Positions 1-7,167 of a DNA stretch of 12,546 bases are shown piece by piece. Origin of the DNA: CAYWMP01 sp964459445 (lineage in GTDB: Bacteria > Desulfobacterota > DSM-4660 > Desulfatiglandales > HGW-15); assembly GCA_964459445.1 (NCBI GenBank), contig CAYWMP010000176.1:1-12546 (forward strand). The letters are read 5' to 3'. The translations under genes were made by a program, and so were the position numbers. Each line of letters opens with the position of its first letter. The first letter of the stretch is position 1. The notes under the pieces were generated by a model, which had not been told where the DNA came from, searched no databases, and was given only the letters and a program-made list of their open reading frames with translations.

Positions 1-51
1 CTGAACGCTGAACCTTTGCCCGCCATAGCTTCAGCGGCGGCGGGTTGAATC
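1..51. other. Window edge downstream of gspE, repeat-like
   Basis: The stretch after the gspE stop is low in complexity. GTTCAGC is repeated on the minus strand, and a 6-bp CCGCCC-type complementarity flanks AGCTTCAGC. An ATG at 26-24 on the minus strand opens a frame to the window edge but has no ribosome binding site in view, so no gene is called. Confidence 0.3.
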
Positions 52-1722
52 CTACTCCTGCGTCACCCTCATCACCTCATCAAGGGTCGTGATACCCTCC
101 ATCACTTTGCTCATACCGTCCTCAAAGAGCGTGGCCATGCCGTTCTTTACGGCGGTCTCCCTTATTGTGACGGCATCGGCGCCGGAAGTTACCAGGCGCC
201 TGACATCGTTATCCATAACCAGCAGTTCAAAAATTCCCGTTCTTCCCCTGTAACCGCTGTCCATACATGCCGTGCACCCCCGGCCCTTCTTAAAGAAACG
301 CCCCTTTGGCAGATCCAACTCATCCAGGGTGGCTGCGTCCGCTTCATAGGATGTTTCGCATTCCGGGCAATTCTTCCTCACAAGCCTTTGGGCCACAACA
401 GCAAGCAGAGAGGATGAAATGAGGAAAGGCTCCACCCCCATATCCACAAGTCTTGTTAAGGCGCCGGCTGCATCGTTTGTATGCAGGGTGCTAAAGACCA
501 GATGACCGGTCAACGATGCCTGAACAGCGATTTCCACGGTCTCCAGGTCACGGATTTCGCCCACCATGATGATGTCAGGATCATGCCTTAAAATAGACCT
601 TAATCCCCTGGCAAAGGTAAGATTGGTTTTGGGATTGACGTGGATTTGTCCCACGTCCTTGAGTTCGTATTCTATGGGGTCTTCGATGGTAATGATATTT
701 TTCTCTTTTGAACTGAGCCTGCTGATGGCTGCATAAAGCGTGGTAGTTTTTCCGCTTCCCGTAGGTCCGGTTACGAGTATGATGCCGCTATTCTTGTTAA
801 TGAGTCTTTCAAATCTCCGCTGCCTCTCCATGGTTAGGCCCATCTCGCCGAGTCCAAGGAGAGAAACGCCTTTGTCGAGCAACCGCAGTACGATCCTCTC
901 GCCAAAGGCCATGGGGATCACCGATACCCTGATGTCCACGGTTTTATTGGCCACCATAATCTTTATTCTTCCATCTTGAGGCACCCTCTTCTCAGCAATG
1001 TCCAGATTGGCCATGACCTTTAATCTGGAAACGATATGGGCGTGAAACCTTTTTGGAAGGGTGAATGTTTCATAGAGCACGCCGTCAATCCGAAATCGGA
1101 CCTTTATCTCTCTCGCGAATGGCTCGATGTGTATGTCGCTCGCCTGTCTCCTGAGTGCCTGTGTGAGGACGACGTTGACCACCCGGATTATCGGCGCCTC
1201 ATGGGTGGCATCCATCAAATCCTCAAGCTCCTCCAGATCGGGAAGTGCTCCATTTTCGGATTGATAGGATTCGAGATCTTGAACCATCCTCTCGGCATCC
1301 TCGCTGGATTGGTCAAAGAGCAGGTTTATGGCCTCATTGATCTCCTTCAGGGGACTCAGGACCATTTTTGCAGCCCCGCATCCTGCTTTGCGCGCCAGAT
1401 CATCCACTGCCTGGTAGTTGTTCGGATCATTTATGGCGACGGTCAGCACGCTGTCCTCCACGTAGAGAGGAACAAAACCCATACGCTTAAAGTACTGAAT
1501 AGGGATGTCCAGCGTGCTTTTAAAACTCAGGTCTTCAATAATATGTTTCTTCAAAGGTATTCCAAGCGATTCTGAATGTTTTAAGAGGCGCTCATCCTCC
1601 GATATCTCCTCACCGAAAGCGTCAGTCACAGAGCTAACCTTGCCGGACAGATCCTCTCCATCCTGGTAGGAGACACCCTTCATCCCAAACACACTCTTCA
1701 ATATACTTCTCGAACTTGCCAT
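52..1722 (-). CDS. gspE: Type II secretion system ATPase GspE
   Basis: This is a cytoplasmic hexameric ATPase of the GspE/PilB family, which powers pseudopilus assembly in type II secretion. The 556-residue protein has a short N-terminal domain (about 45-140). Its ATPase core shows Walker A GPTGSGKTT at 319-327, an Asp box around 345-352 (TIEDPIEY), Walker B DIIMVGEIRD at 383-392 and a His box STLHT at 411-415. A zinc-binding four-cysteine motif uses C452, C455, C483 and C486. The stretch MGVEPFLISSSLLAVVAQRL is closer to GspE than to PilB, but PilB is not excluded. The start is uncertain. The annotated ATG lies only 7 bp from a REP repeat, and its nearest purine-rich stretch (AGGAA) abuts the ATG. 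M14 (codon at 1681-1683), preceded by AAGAG, is a possible alternative. No gspF or other gsp gene is visible, since the window ends 51 bp downstream. Confidence 0.93.
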   Translation of the reverse strand: MASSRSILKSVFGMKGVSYQDGEDLSGKVSSVTDAFGEEISEDERLLKHSESLGIPLKKHIIEDLSFKSTLDIPIQYFKRMGFVPLYVEDSVLTVAINDPNNYQAVDDLARKAGCGAAKMVLSPLKEINEAINLLFDQSSEDAERMVQDLESYQSENGALPDLEELEDLMDATHEAPIIRVVNVVLTQALRRQASDIHIEPFAREIKVRFRIDGVLYETFTLPKRFHAHIVSRLKVMANLDIAEKRVPQDGRIKIMVANKTVDIRVSVIPMAFGERIVLRLLDKGVSLLGLGEMGLTMERQRRFERLINKNSGIILVTGPTGSGKTTTLYAAISRLSSKEKNIITIEDPIEYELKDVGQIHVNPKTNLTFARGLRSILRHDPDIIMVGEIRDLETVEIAVQASLTGHLVFSTLHTNDAAGALTRLVDMGVEPFLISSSLLAVVAQRLVRKNCPECETSYEADAATLDELDLPKGRFFKKGRGCTACMDSGYRGRTGIFELLVMDNDVRRLVTSGADAVTIRETAVKNGMATLFEDGMSKVMEGITTLDEVMRVTQE

Positions 1723-1728
1723 TTCCTA

Positions 1729-1757
1729 GGGGTCAAGTCTGCCCTTGACTCATCTCC
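1729..1757 (-). repeat. REP hairpin, left copy
   Basis: This copy is inverted relative to the two right-hand copies and matches them over 29 bp with one difference (GGGC instead of GGGA in the loop). The hairpin arms are GTCAAG and CTTGAC, separated by 6 nt, with a GGGG edge facing gspE. On the minus strand it encodes the transposase C-terminus MSQGQT and its stop codon. Confidence 0.8.
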
Positions 1758-2713
1758 AATTCTTTTTCCAGATTCTTAATACGCCTTCGCAGTTTTAATT
1801 CCTTCGACAATCGTTCATCCAATCTTGCTATGACACTAGCCACAGTACTGTACTTCTTGATCCCGAATTTCTTTCCAATCTCTTCAAGAGCATCACCCCT
1901 CACCCTCCTGGACAAATAAATCGCCACATTCCTGGGTTCATTGGGTTGCCCTCTCCTTGAATGGAAAAGCTCTTTTATTTTCACCCCGTAGGCCGCGCTC
2001 ACTTTGTCCTTAATTCTCTCTATCGTGGGCGCGAGAGATTTGGATTCAGGGATTTCACCATAACGTTCTTTGTTATAGAACTTATTCTTTATCGAATCGA
2101 TAAAAACTTCGCTCCCCAGAATGGGCGGCCATTTCCTTCGGCCTAATATCCTATTGATTTCTTCCGGATTGTCTTTCGATATAAACTTCCTGTAGGCCTG
2201 TTTGCTGCTATATCCATCATTTGAAAACAGAGAAAACACAAAGGCTTTGTAGAGCCATTGCCACTTCTTTCCATCGGACAAATATCCCTTGTGGCTGCTC
2301 CATGGATATCTGTCCAACCGGTCCACCAGCCCCGCCTCGAGGGGATTTCTATGGATGTATCTTACCAATTCCAATATATAGCTGTCCGCATCAACCAGGA
2401 TGCATTTATATCGACCACGAAACAATTGGCCCTCACAGGAATGAAAACGATTGAAACGTTGAGTGTACACCCCATTAATGTGTCTCATACACCTTGATAG
2501 ATTGGCTTCAGGAGTTTGAACCAGAATGTGATAGTGGTTTGGCATCAAACAGTAGGCCCCAATTCGAATCCGCCACATTTCAGCAGCATCCTTGAGAAGG
2601 TCAATGAACGCGTTATAATCTCGGTCTTCAAGGAAAATGGATTCTCCTCTTCTCCCCCTATTCAACACGTGATACCACGCATTCGGATATTGTATTCTCA
2701 GCGGTCTAGACAT
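1733..2713 (-). CDS. REP-associated tyrosine transposase (RAYT, Y1/HUH) with DnaA-like C-terminus
   Basis: This is a single-strand DNA transposase of the IS200/IS605-related Y1 superfamily. The N-terminal Y1 domain covers about residues 1-145. It starts with the typical SRPLRIQYPNAWYHVLNRG and carries the HUH-type metal motif in MPNHYHILV (H60, H62). LVRYIHRNPLEAGLV contains Y119, which by analogy with the YIxxNP motif of RAYTs is the likely catalytic tyrosine. FRGRYK (98-103) is also typical. Residues about 227-306 resemble the DnaA domain IV helix-turn-helix (RNVAIYLSRR, then EEIGKKFG and STVASVIARL). The last six codons and the TGA stop lie inside the left REP. The ATG has no clear ribosome binding site (upstream AACAACAAAAAACC), which suggests weak translation. 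The frame is intact at 326 residues, and both active-site motifs are present. Confidence 0.9.
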   Translation of the reverse strand: MSRPLRIQYPNAWYHVLNRGRRGESIFLEDRDYNAFIDLLKDAAEMWRIRIGAYCLMPNHYHILVQTPEANLSRCMRHINGVYTQRFNRFHSCEGQLFRGRYKCILVDADSYILELVRYIHRNPLEAGLVDRLDRYPWSSHKGYLSDGKKWQWLYKAFVFSLFSNDGYSSKQAYRKFISKDNPEEINRILGRRKWPPILGSEVFIDSIKNKFYNKERYGEIPESKSLAPTIERIKDKVSAAYGVKIKELFHSRRGQPNEPRNVAIYLSRRVRGDALEEIGKKFGIKKYSTVASVIARLDERLSKELKLRRRIKNLEKELEMSQGQT

Positions 2714-2727
2714 GGTTTTTTGTTGTT

Positions 2728-2763
2728 ATTTGAGAAAAGATGAGTCAAGGGAAGACTTGACCC
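2728..2763 (+). repeat. REP hairpin, right copy 1
   Basis: This is a 36-bp unit that begins ATTTGAGA and ends ACTTGACCC, with hairpin arms GTCAAG and CTTGAC around the loop GGAAGA. It matches copy 2 at 34 of 36 positions. The two copies are 50 bp apart, start to start. It lies in the leader of the transposase gene. Confidence 0.8.
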
Positions 2764-2777
2764 AATATTTTGATATC

Positions 2778-2814
2778 ATTTGAGAGGAGATGAGTCAAGG
2801 GAAGACTTGACCCC
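2778..2814 (+). repeat. REP hairpin, right copy 2
   Basis: This is the outer right copy, in direct orientation to copy 1 and inverted to the left copy. It has the full CCCC edge, which directly abuts the stop codon of the DUF4340 gene at 2815. The hairpin could also stabilise or terminate the 3' end of the ABC operon transcript, although no T-tract follows it. Confidence 0.8.
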
Positions 2815-3870
2815 TTATTCGAGCAAGTCTTGGAAATCCTTTGTCATATTGAGGGCTTTCCAGGTGGGAATTTCATAGATCCATCCGCGATGTCTCTCAT
2901 TGAATTTTTTTGAGGCATCGCGGGCTAGTAGTTTGGCTTCTTTTTTCTTGAGTTCCTCATCCGATTCAACCGTGCCCCTTTTCATTCTAACGGGACTTTT
3001 ATCGGTAAACACCGAAGAGCACTTGACGTATGTTTTTTCGTTTTTCTCAGCCAGATGAAAGGTGAAAACAGTCGAGTCCTTCAGTTCGGCAAGGTATGAT
3101 TTATTAAATATGAGCTTCGAGAAATCGCCCTTTTCTTTATGGACATCGGCAAAGGTCAGATTTGTTATGGCCGAAAAGACCTGTTCATGATCCTCACCCT
3201 TCAGCTTTTTACCCTCGGGGACGTTTTCTAAAAGAATTTTGCCGTCTTTATCGGAGATGGTATAGGCGCCCCTAGGCCCGCTCACCATCACTTTCGCGAT
3301 ATTCCCCTTATCCACCATTACCAATTCCTTGTTGATATAGCCTAGTGCCGTTGTATCCAGTAAGGGCACATTCATCGAGAGGTAGGCCTTTTTGCTGACC
3401 TCCCGGTCGCCTGAGATCAAGCGGACATATTTCCCACCGGCCAATTCACTGTCCTTTCCCGCTAACAGACCAGCGATCAAATCACCTTTGGCATTTAAGA
3501 ATCTGACAGCGCTATTCGCGGTCTCATCCGTGAGACCCAAATCCCCGTGGTTTGAAGGATTGTCCGTCACAAGTTCGTCGATCTTGATATCAAGGCTGGA
3601 TGTGATGAGAAGGTTGATCTTCTCCAGGGCAGCGAGATAATTGTTCTTATTCACCACCGCGAACTGTTTCCCGACCTTTTTTAGGGTAATTGTTTCAGGA
3701 GAGCCGCCCAGTTCGATGATTGCTATTTCCTTGGTATCTAAGCCCTGGATGAGCGGCATACTAAGATTGCTGCTTTTTACCGGGCGATCTTCGAAGGACG
3801 CCTGGATGATTGTTAGCGCAATCATGACAACTGCGATGATACCTAAGATGGTTAGTTTCTTGTTACTCAT
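2815..3870 (-). CDS. DUF4340-domain membrane-anchored protein of a GldG-type ABC operon
   Basis: The 351-residue protein has one N-terminal membrane anchor (about 6-24, LTILGIIAVVMIALTIIQAS) and a large soluble domain predicted to lie in the periplasm. The pattern TKEIAIIELGG...ITLKKVGKQFAV, followed by a DLGLTDETAN segment and repeated beta-rich modules, fits DUF4340. Proteins of this family are regularly encoded directly after GldG-like proteins and ABC-2 permeases, as here. The biochemical role is unknown; it is presumably an envelope partner of the transporter. The start has a weak GGAT 6 nt upstream. The stop codon directly touches a REP. A repeat-filled gap of 325 bp separates it from the GldG-type gene, so its transcription may not be tightly coupled to that gene. 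Confidence 0.8.
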   Translation of the reverse strand: MSNKKLTILGIIAVVMIALTIIQASFEDRPVKSSNLSMPLIQGLDTKEIAIIELGGSPETITLKKVGKQFAVVNKNNYLAALEKINLLITSSLDIKIDELVTDNPSNHGDLGLTDETANSAVRFLNAKGDLIAGLLAGKDSELAGGKYVRLISGDREVSKKAYLSMNVPLLDTTALGYINKELVMVDKGNIAKVMVSGPRGAYTISDKDGKILLENVPEGKKLKGEDHEQVFSAITNLTFADVHKEKGDFSKLIFNKSYLAELKDSTVFTFHLAEKNEKTYVKCSSVFTDKSPVRMKRGTVESDEELKKKEAKLLARDASKKFNERHRGWIYEIPTWKALNMTKDFQDLLE

Positions 3871-3984
3871 GATTTATCCAATACCAGCGGAAGCAGATAG
3901 GTTTCTATGTTTATTGGTAGTCCATTGTTTTTGAACCACAGAATATTGAAGTGACAGCCTTTAGTTTTTCTTTTTAAACTTCTT

Positions 3985-4052
3985 CGGTTCGATATTTCTT
4001 GTTCGGCCTGTCCGCCGTACAAGACTTCGGAAGGCGGGTATTCGATATTCAA
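3985..4052. repeat. Intergenic hairpin element flanked by TTCGATATT direct repeats
   Basis: Two direct copies of TTCGATATT (3988-3996 and 4041-4049) flank a hairpin with arms CCGCC (4012-4016) and GGCGG (4033-4037) around a 16-nt loop. The layout looks like a short dispersed intergenic repeat. A 61-codon minus-strand frame runs through it (4052-3867) and ends in ATGA overlapping the DUF4340 start, but its composition is that of the repeat. Confidence 0.5.
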
Positions 4053-4061
4053 ATTCTAAAT

Positions 4062-4190
4062 GGCACAAAGTTCCGAGGAACAAGTCGTACAAGCTAAGCA
4101 GTATAAGGTTCAAGGTGTAAGGCTTAGGGAAAACCAACGAAGTGCAGTGCTGTATTCTTCCCTTGCGCCCTGTGCCCTGCGCCTTAAGCC
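4062..4190. repeat. Dispersed intergenic repeat, copy A
   Basis: This element lies between the GldG-type and DUF4340 genes. It matches copy B (6981-7109) without gaps at a constant offset of 2919 bp. The CCGAGGAAnnAGTCGTAC core (4073-4090) is identical to copy B at 16 of 18 positions, TGTGCCCTGCGCCTT (4171-4185) is identical at all 15, and both copies have 80 bp between these cores. The middle part matches at roughly half of positions. AAGGCTTAGG at 4119-4128 is partly complementary to the GC-rich 3' core, so a loose fold-back is possible. Confidence 0.7.
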
Positions 4191-4195
4191 TTCAT

Positions 4196-6166
4196 TCAAT
4201 CGCTTGCGTGACTGATATACCTACTCCGCATCCTCCTGCGGCGTATGCTCAACACAATCGCAAAACAAAGGATAACAACCGGTGCGAGGAGCATATTGAC
4301 GTTTCGCAAGGTGGTGCCCAGTCTTTCAATGCGTTCACGCCTCATCCTTTGGACTTCCCGAAGCCTGACCTTGGCCTCATGAATCTTTATCTCCAGTTCA
4401 GTCTTTGTTTGCGACAACTCGGAAGCGTCAATGACTGTTTCGCCTGTGCTGCGGGCATCGCTGACAACCTTATTCAGTTCCCTTTGGAATTCCACAATCT
4501 CGTCATTGACCCTTGTTTCTTCCTGGGCCGTTTCCTTTTCAGCCTCTTTTTCGATTTCTTCCACAAGGGCAAAGGGGCGTTGAAAATTGCCTCGGGTCCG
4601 TATTGAAATGAGGTCGCCGGAACCGAGCAGATTCTCAATGGCGTTCATGAGCAGCGCACTATTGTCGCCCACCTTTTGCACACCAAACAAAGACCTCTGA
4701 AAGGCGAATGAATCGCTGATGAAATCCGCGTCTGCAAATACCAGAACCGCGCCCTCTTCCTTAGCCTCTTTTAGCCCGGATATGTGTTTCATCTTCGGGG
4801 TCTCGGATGACTTGACGCCGGGAGCTTTTTGTTTTTTTGATTCTTCTGATTCTTCGGGAACATCAATGCCCTCCGGAAAGCTCGAAAGGAACTTCCCGGT
4901 GATCAAGGTCGCGAGGGTCACCGGTTTTGATCCCGGTCTAAAGCGGCGCATCAGTGTTTTGCCGTCAAACATCATGAGTTCAAAGGGTGACTCCGGTTTC
5001 CATGAATTTCCCTCAGAGGTGGTTTGAAGAATGGGCACGATTTGACTTTTCGAATCCTCATCCGTTTCAATTACACCGCTGAAAAACACCCTGACCTGGT
5101 TCAGATTAGCACTTATGATGTTTTCCCTATTGAAGCAGCCCGGTTTGAGATCCAGGAAGCCGATCAGTTTCTGGGGCCTTTGATTCTGACGTAGCGATAC
5201 CCTGGGCGCCAAAGATTTATCCCCTGCAAAGGTGTCGGCAGGCATCTCCACACCCCATGTCTTGAGGAGTCGATTGAGGTCAGAGGCTCGCTCCGGCAAT
5301 CTGCCCTGCATTTGCGACTGTGGAGGCGGCTCATCAGCAAGGCAGAAGGGATCGACGAGCACGACAGTGCGCCCACCCTTCAAAACAAACTGGTCGATGG
5401 CGAAAAGTGTTTTTTCGGGGAAAGCCTTTGGGTGGACAACCATCAAAAGGTCTATGCCTTTTATCTCTTCAGTATCAGGATCAATTCTCTCGACCTCATA
5501 ACGTTGCCTTAATAGGTCTACAATGTCCCAGGCAGGCTTGGGCCTCTGTCCTTGCATCCGCATCATCTGGGCCATGTACCCGGTCACATCATCCCCCAAA
5601 ACCGCCAGGGAGCTCAGGATGCCGATACGGGATTTTTTTCGTGTGATGACCGAATCGAGGAGGTAGCTGATGTCGTATTCAATGAAATTATGACGATCGG
5701 GTGTGAAAAAATCAATGGTCTTGAAGGCGCCATATTGGGTTTTGATGACTAGGCCAAAGAAAAAATTCTCTTCCTCAGTGATCGGAAATCTTTTCAATCT
5801 GTAGCGTATGGCCTCCTGTTCATCATCTGAATAGGGGCGTGGATCGATCACCTCCAGATTGATCATCCCATTGGAAGCAGCAAGGTATTCCTGAAGCAGT
5901 GCTTCCACGTAATGATAGTATTCATTGTAGTATCGGATAGGATCCGGGGCCTTCATGGCCGCTGTTCTGGAATAGTACAGATCGATATTGATAGGCTGAT
6001 TCAATTTTCCGATGATGGATTTGGTTCCCTTACTCAGGCTAAATAGCCGCTGGTCCGTTAAATCCAGTTTCCAGGACCAACCCAGTTTCTGACAGAGGGT
6101 AATGCCGCAGAAAGTAATGATAGCGATAAAGAAGACCGCCAAGACGGCGCGAAAGGTCCTGTCCAT
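4196..6166 (-). CDS. GldG-family ABC transporter auxiliary protein
   Basis: This is a 656-residue membrane protein of the GldG / ABC-transporter auxiliary family, a partner of GldA- and GldF-like proteins; its exact role is unknown. An N-terminal membrane helix spans about residues 6-25. The family signature DLTDQRLFSLSKGT follows at about 35-48, then INIDLYYS. The central domain includes RIGILSSLAVLGD and TVVLVDPF. The C-terminal quarter has a long charged, probably coiled-coil stretch (about 535-620, VEEIEKEAEKETAQ onward) and a final helix (MLLAPVVILCFAIVL) with an arginine-rich tail. I chose the ATG at 6166-6164 rather than one 48 bp upstream. It overlaps the permease stop as TAATG and has AGGAAGG 7 nt ahead, which indicates translational coupling. 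The C-terminus lies next to repeat copy A. Confidence 0.85.
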   Translation of the reverse strand: MDRTFRAVLAVFFIAIITFCGITLCQKLGWSWKLDLTDQRLFSLSKGTKSIIGKLNQPINIDLYYSRTAAMKAPDPIRYYNEYYHYVEALLQEYLAASNGMINLEVIDPRPYSDDEQEAIRYRLKRFPITEEENFFFGLVIKTQYGAFKTIDFFTPDRHNFIEYDISYLLDSVITRKKSRIGILSSLAVLGDDVTGYMAQMMRMQGQRPKPAWDIVDLLRQRYEVERIDPDTEEIKGIDLLMVVHPKAFPEKTLFAIDQFVLKGGRTVVLVDPFCLADEPPPQSQMQGRLPERASDLNRLLKTWGVEMPADTFAGDKSLAPRVSLRQNQRPQKLIGFLDLKPGCFNRENIISANLNQVRVFFSGVIETDEDSKSQIVPILQTTSEGNSWKPESPFELMMFDGKTLMRRFRPGSKPVTLATLITGKFLSSFPEGIDVPEESEESKKQKAPGVKSSETPKMKHISGLKEAKEEGAVLVFADADFISDSFAFQRSLFGVQKVGDNSALLMNAIENLLGSGDLISIRTRGNFQRPFALVEEIEKEAEKETAQEETRVNDEIVEFQRELNKVVSDARSTGETVIDASELSQTKTELEIKIHEAKVRLREVQRMRRERIERLGTTLRNVNMLLAPVVILCFAIVLSIRRRRMRSRYISHASD

Positions 6167-6897
6167 TATGCGGCCTTCCTTTCTTCCAGGATCACGCAAC
6201 AGGCCCATACCCACCCAAAAGTCATGATCAGGAAGTAGGATAGGTCGCCAAAAGCAAGGATCCCCCTCTGCATTGATTCATAATGATTTTGAAAACCAAG
6301 GTTCTGAAGGGCCAAAAGGGCAGATTGGGGGAAATAATCGGACAGGTAGTTGAGGGTGGTCGGAAGGCCGATGGAGTAAAGTATTGCGCAGGCGACGACC
6401 GCCAGTATAAAGCTAACGACCTGGTTCTTGCTCAGGGCTGAAAAGAAACACCCCACGGCCAGGTAGCTGCCGGCCATCAAAAAACTTCCCAAATAGCCTG
6501 TTACAATGGGGCCTAAATCAGGATTTCCCAGATAAAAGACCGTCAGGGGCATGGGAAAGGTGAGCAGCAGGGCAATTCCCAGAAATATCCAGGCCGCGGC
6601 GAATTTTCCGAGTACGGCCTGTGTCGTGGTGATGGGCAAGGAAAAGAGCAGCTCAATGGAGCCGGTTTTGCGCTCCTCCGACCATAGTCTCATTGAAGCA
6701 CTGGGTACCATAAAGACAAACAACACCGGTATCCAGAAAAAGAAGCGACGAAGATCGGTCTGCTGCGCTTCAAAGAAGTAGTCTTTAAAAGGGAGATATC
6801 CGGCAAAAAACAGAAAGATCACCAAAAAAACATAGGCGACCGGTGTCGTGAAATACCCTTTGAGTTCCCTTTTGCAGACGGTCCAAAACCCGTTCAT
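6166..6897 (-). CDS. ABC-2 type transporter permease (GldF-like)
   Basis: This 243-residue integral membrane protein has about six hydrophobic helices. It opens with the ABC-2 permease pattern FWTVCKRELKGYFTTPVAYV and carries the conserved MRLWSEERKTGSIELLFSLP cytoplasmic segment (about 69-88) and TTTQAVLGKFAAAW. These are hallmarks of GldF/NosY-like permeases, which pair with a single ATPase. It probably dimerises and works with the ATPase encoded upstream (7902-7168) and the GldG-type protein translated from the overlapping start downstream. An AGAGG lies about 11 nt before the ATG, a rather long spacing. A 270-bp repeat-containing gap separates it from the ATPase gene. The substrate is unknown; nothing here shows that the host glides. 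Confidence 0.87.
   Translation of the reverse strand: MNGFWTVCKRELKGYFTTPVAYVFLVIFLFFAGYLPFKDYFFEAQQTDLRRFFFWIPVLFVFMVPSASMRLWSEERKTGSIELLFSLPITTTQAVLGKFAAAWIFLGIALLLTFPMPLTVFYLGNPDLGPIVTGYLGSFLMAGSYLAVGCFFSALSKNQVVSFILAVVACAILYSIGLPTTLNYLSDYFPQSALLALQNLGFQNHYESMQRGILAFGDLSYFLIMTFGWVWACCVILEERKAA
6174..6180 (-). promoter_or_regulatory. Ribosome binding site fixing the GldG-type start
   Basis: AGGAAGG on the minus strand lies 7 nt before the ATG at 6166-6164, inside the last codons of the permease gene. It supports the downstream start and coupled translation of the two genes. Confidence 0.7.
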
Positions 6898-6980
6898 CCT
6901 AGATAGTACCTCTTTACTCGCATATGAAACATGATGAGGCCCTCACTCTGCAGGCTCATAAGAAATGTCCAGATGAAAGG

Positions 6981-7109
6981 CGCACGATTTCCCGAGGAAT
7001 GAGTCGTACGATGAATGAGGCTTAAGGCACGAGATTTAAGGCTCAAGAAAAATTAAATATGAATGATTCAGGACTCTTACCCTTTGCCTTGTGCCCTGCG
7101 CCTTTGGCC
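6981..7109. repeat. Dispersed intergenic repeat, copy B
   Basis: This is the second copy of the element at 4062-4190, in the same orientation, lying in the gap between the ATPase and permease genes. The shared cores are CCGAGGAAnnAGTCGTAC (6992-7009) and TGTGCCCTGCGCCTT (7090-7104), again 80 bp apart. Together the two copies flank the permease and GldG genes as direct repeats. Confidence 0.7.
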
Positions 7110-7115
7110 CTTTGC

Positions 7116-7133
7116 TTACGTCGCAATGACGAG
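7116..7133 (-). repeat. CGTCATTGCGA-type repeat fragment
   Basis: On the minus strand this reads CTCGTCATTGCGACGTAA. It contains CGTCATTGCGA, a motif that recurs in dispersed intergenic repeats of many bacteria. It directly follows copy B, so the gap holds at least two repeat types. Only one copy is seen here, and the assignment is from memory of the motif. Confidence 0.4.
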
Positions 7134-7167
7134 GGATGAGTGCAACGCCTCAGATGGGTGTTTATCA

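Larger units (their letters stand above)
1729..2814 (-). mobile_element. RAYT/REP cassette (REP-bounded transposase unit)
   Basis: This is a 1086-bp unit holding one Y1 transposase gene between inverted REP hairpins: one copy at the left end and two direct copies at the right end. Its outer edges are GGGG on the left and CCCC on the right. The right edge touches the TAA stop of the DUF4340 gene (2815-2817), and the left edge lies 7 bp upstream of the gspE ATG, so the unit exactly fills the intergenic space. No target-site duplication is evident, as expected for Y1 HUH enzymes. RAYT genes are generally single-copy and domesticated, serving to spread REPs. Whether this one moved here as a unit or only attracted REPs cannot be told from one locus. 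Confidence 0.75.

Noticed and set aside
1036..1575. Long plus-strand frame of 179 codons opposite gspE
   Set aside because: It lies wholly antisense to a strongly conserved ATPase gene and has no family features.
3867..4052. Minus-strand frame of 61 codons ending in ATGA at the DUF4340 start
   Set aside because: It is made mostly of the TTCGATATT-flanked repeat; kept only as a possible leader frame in the findings.
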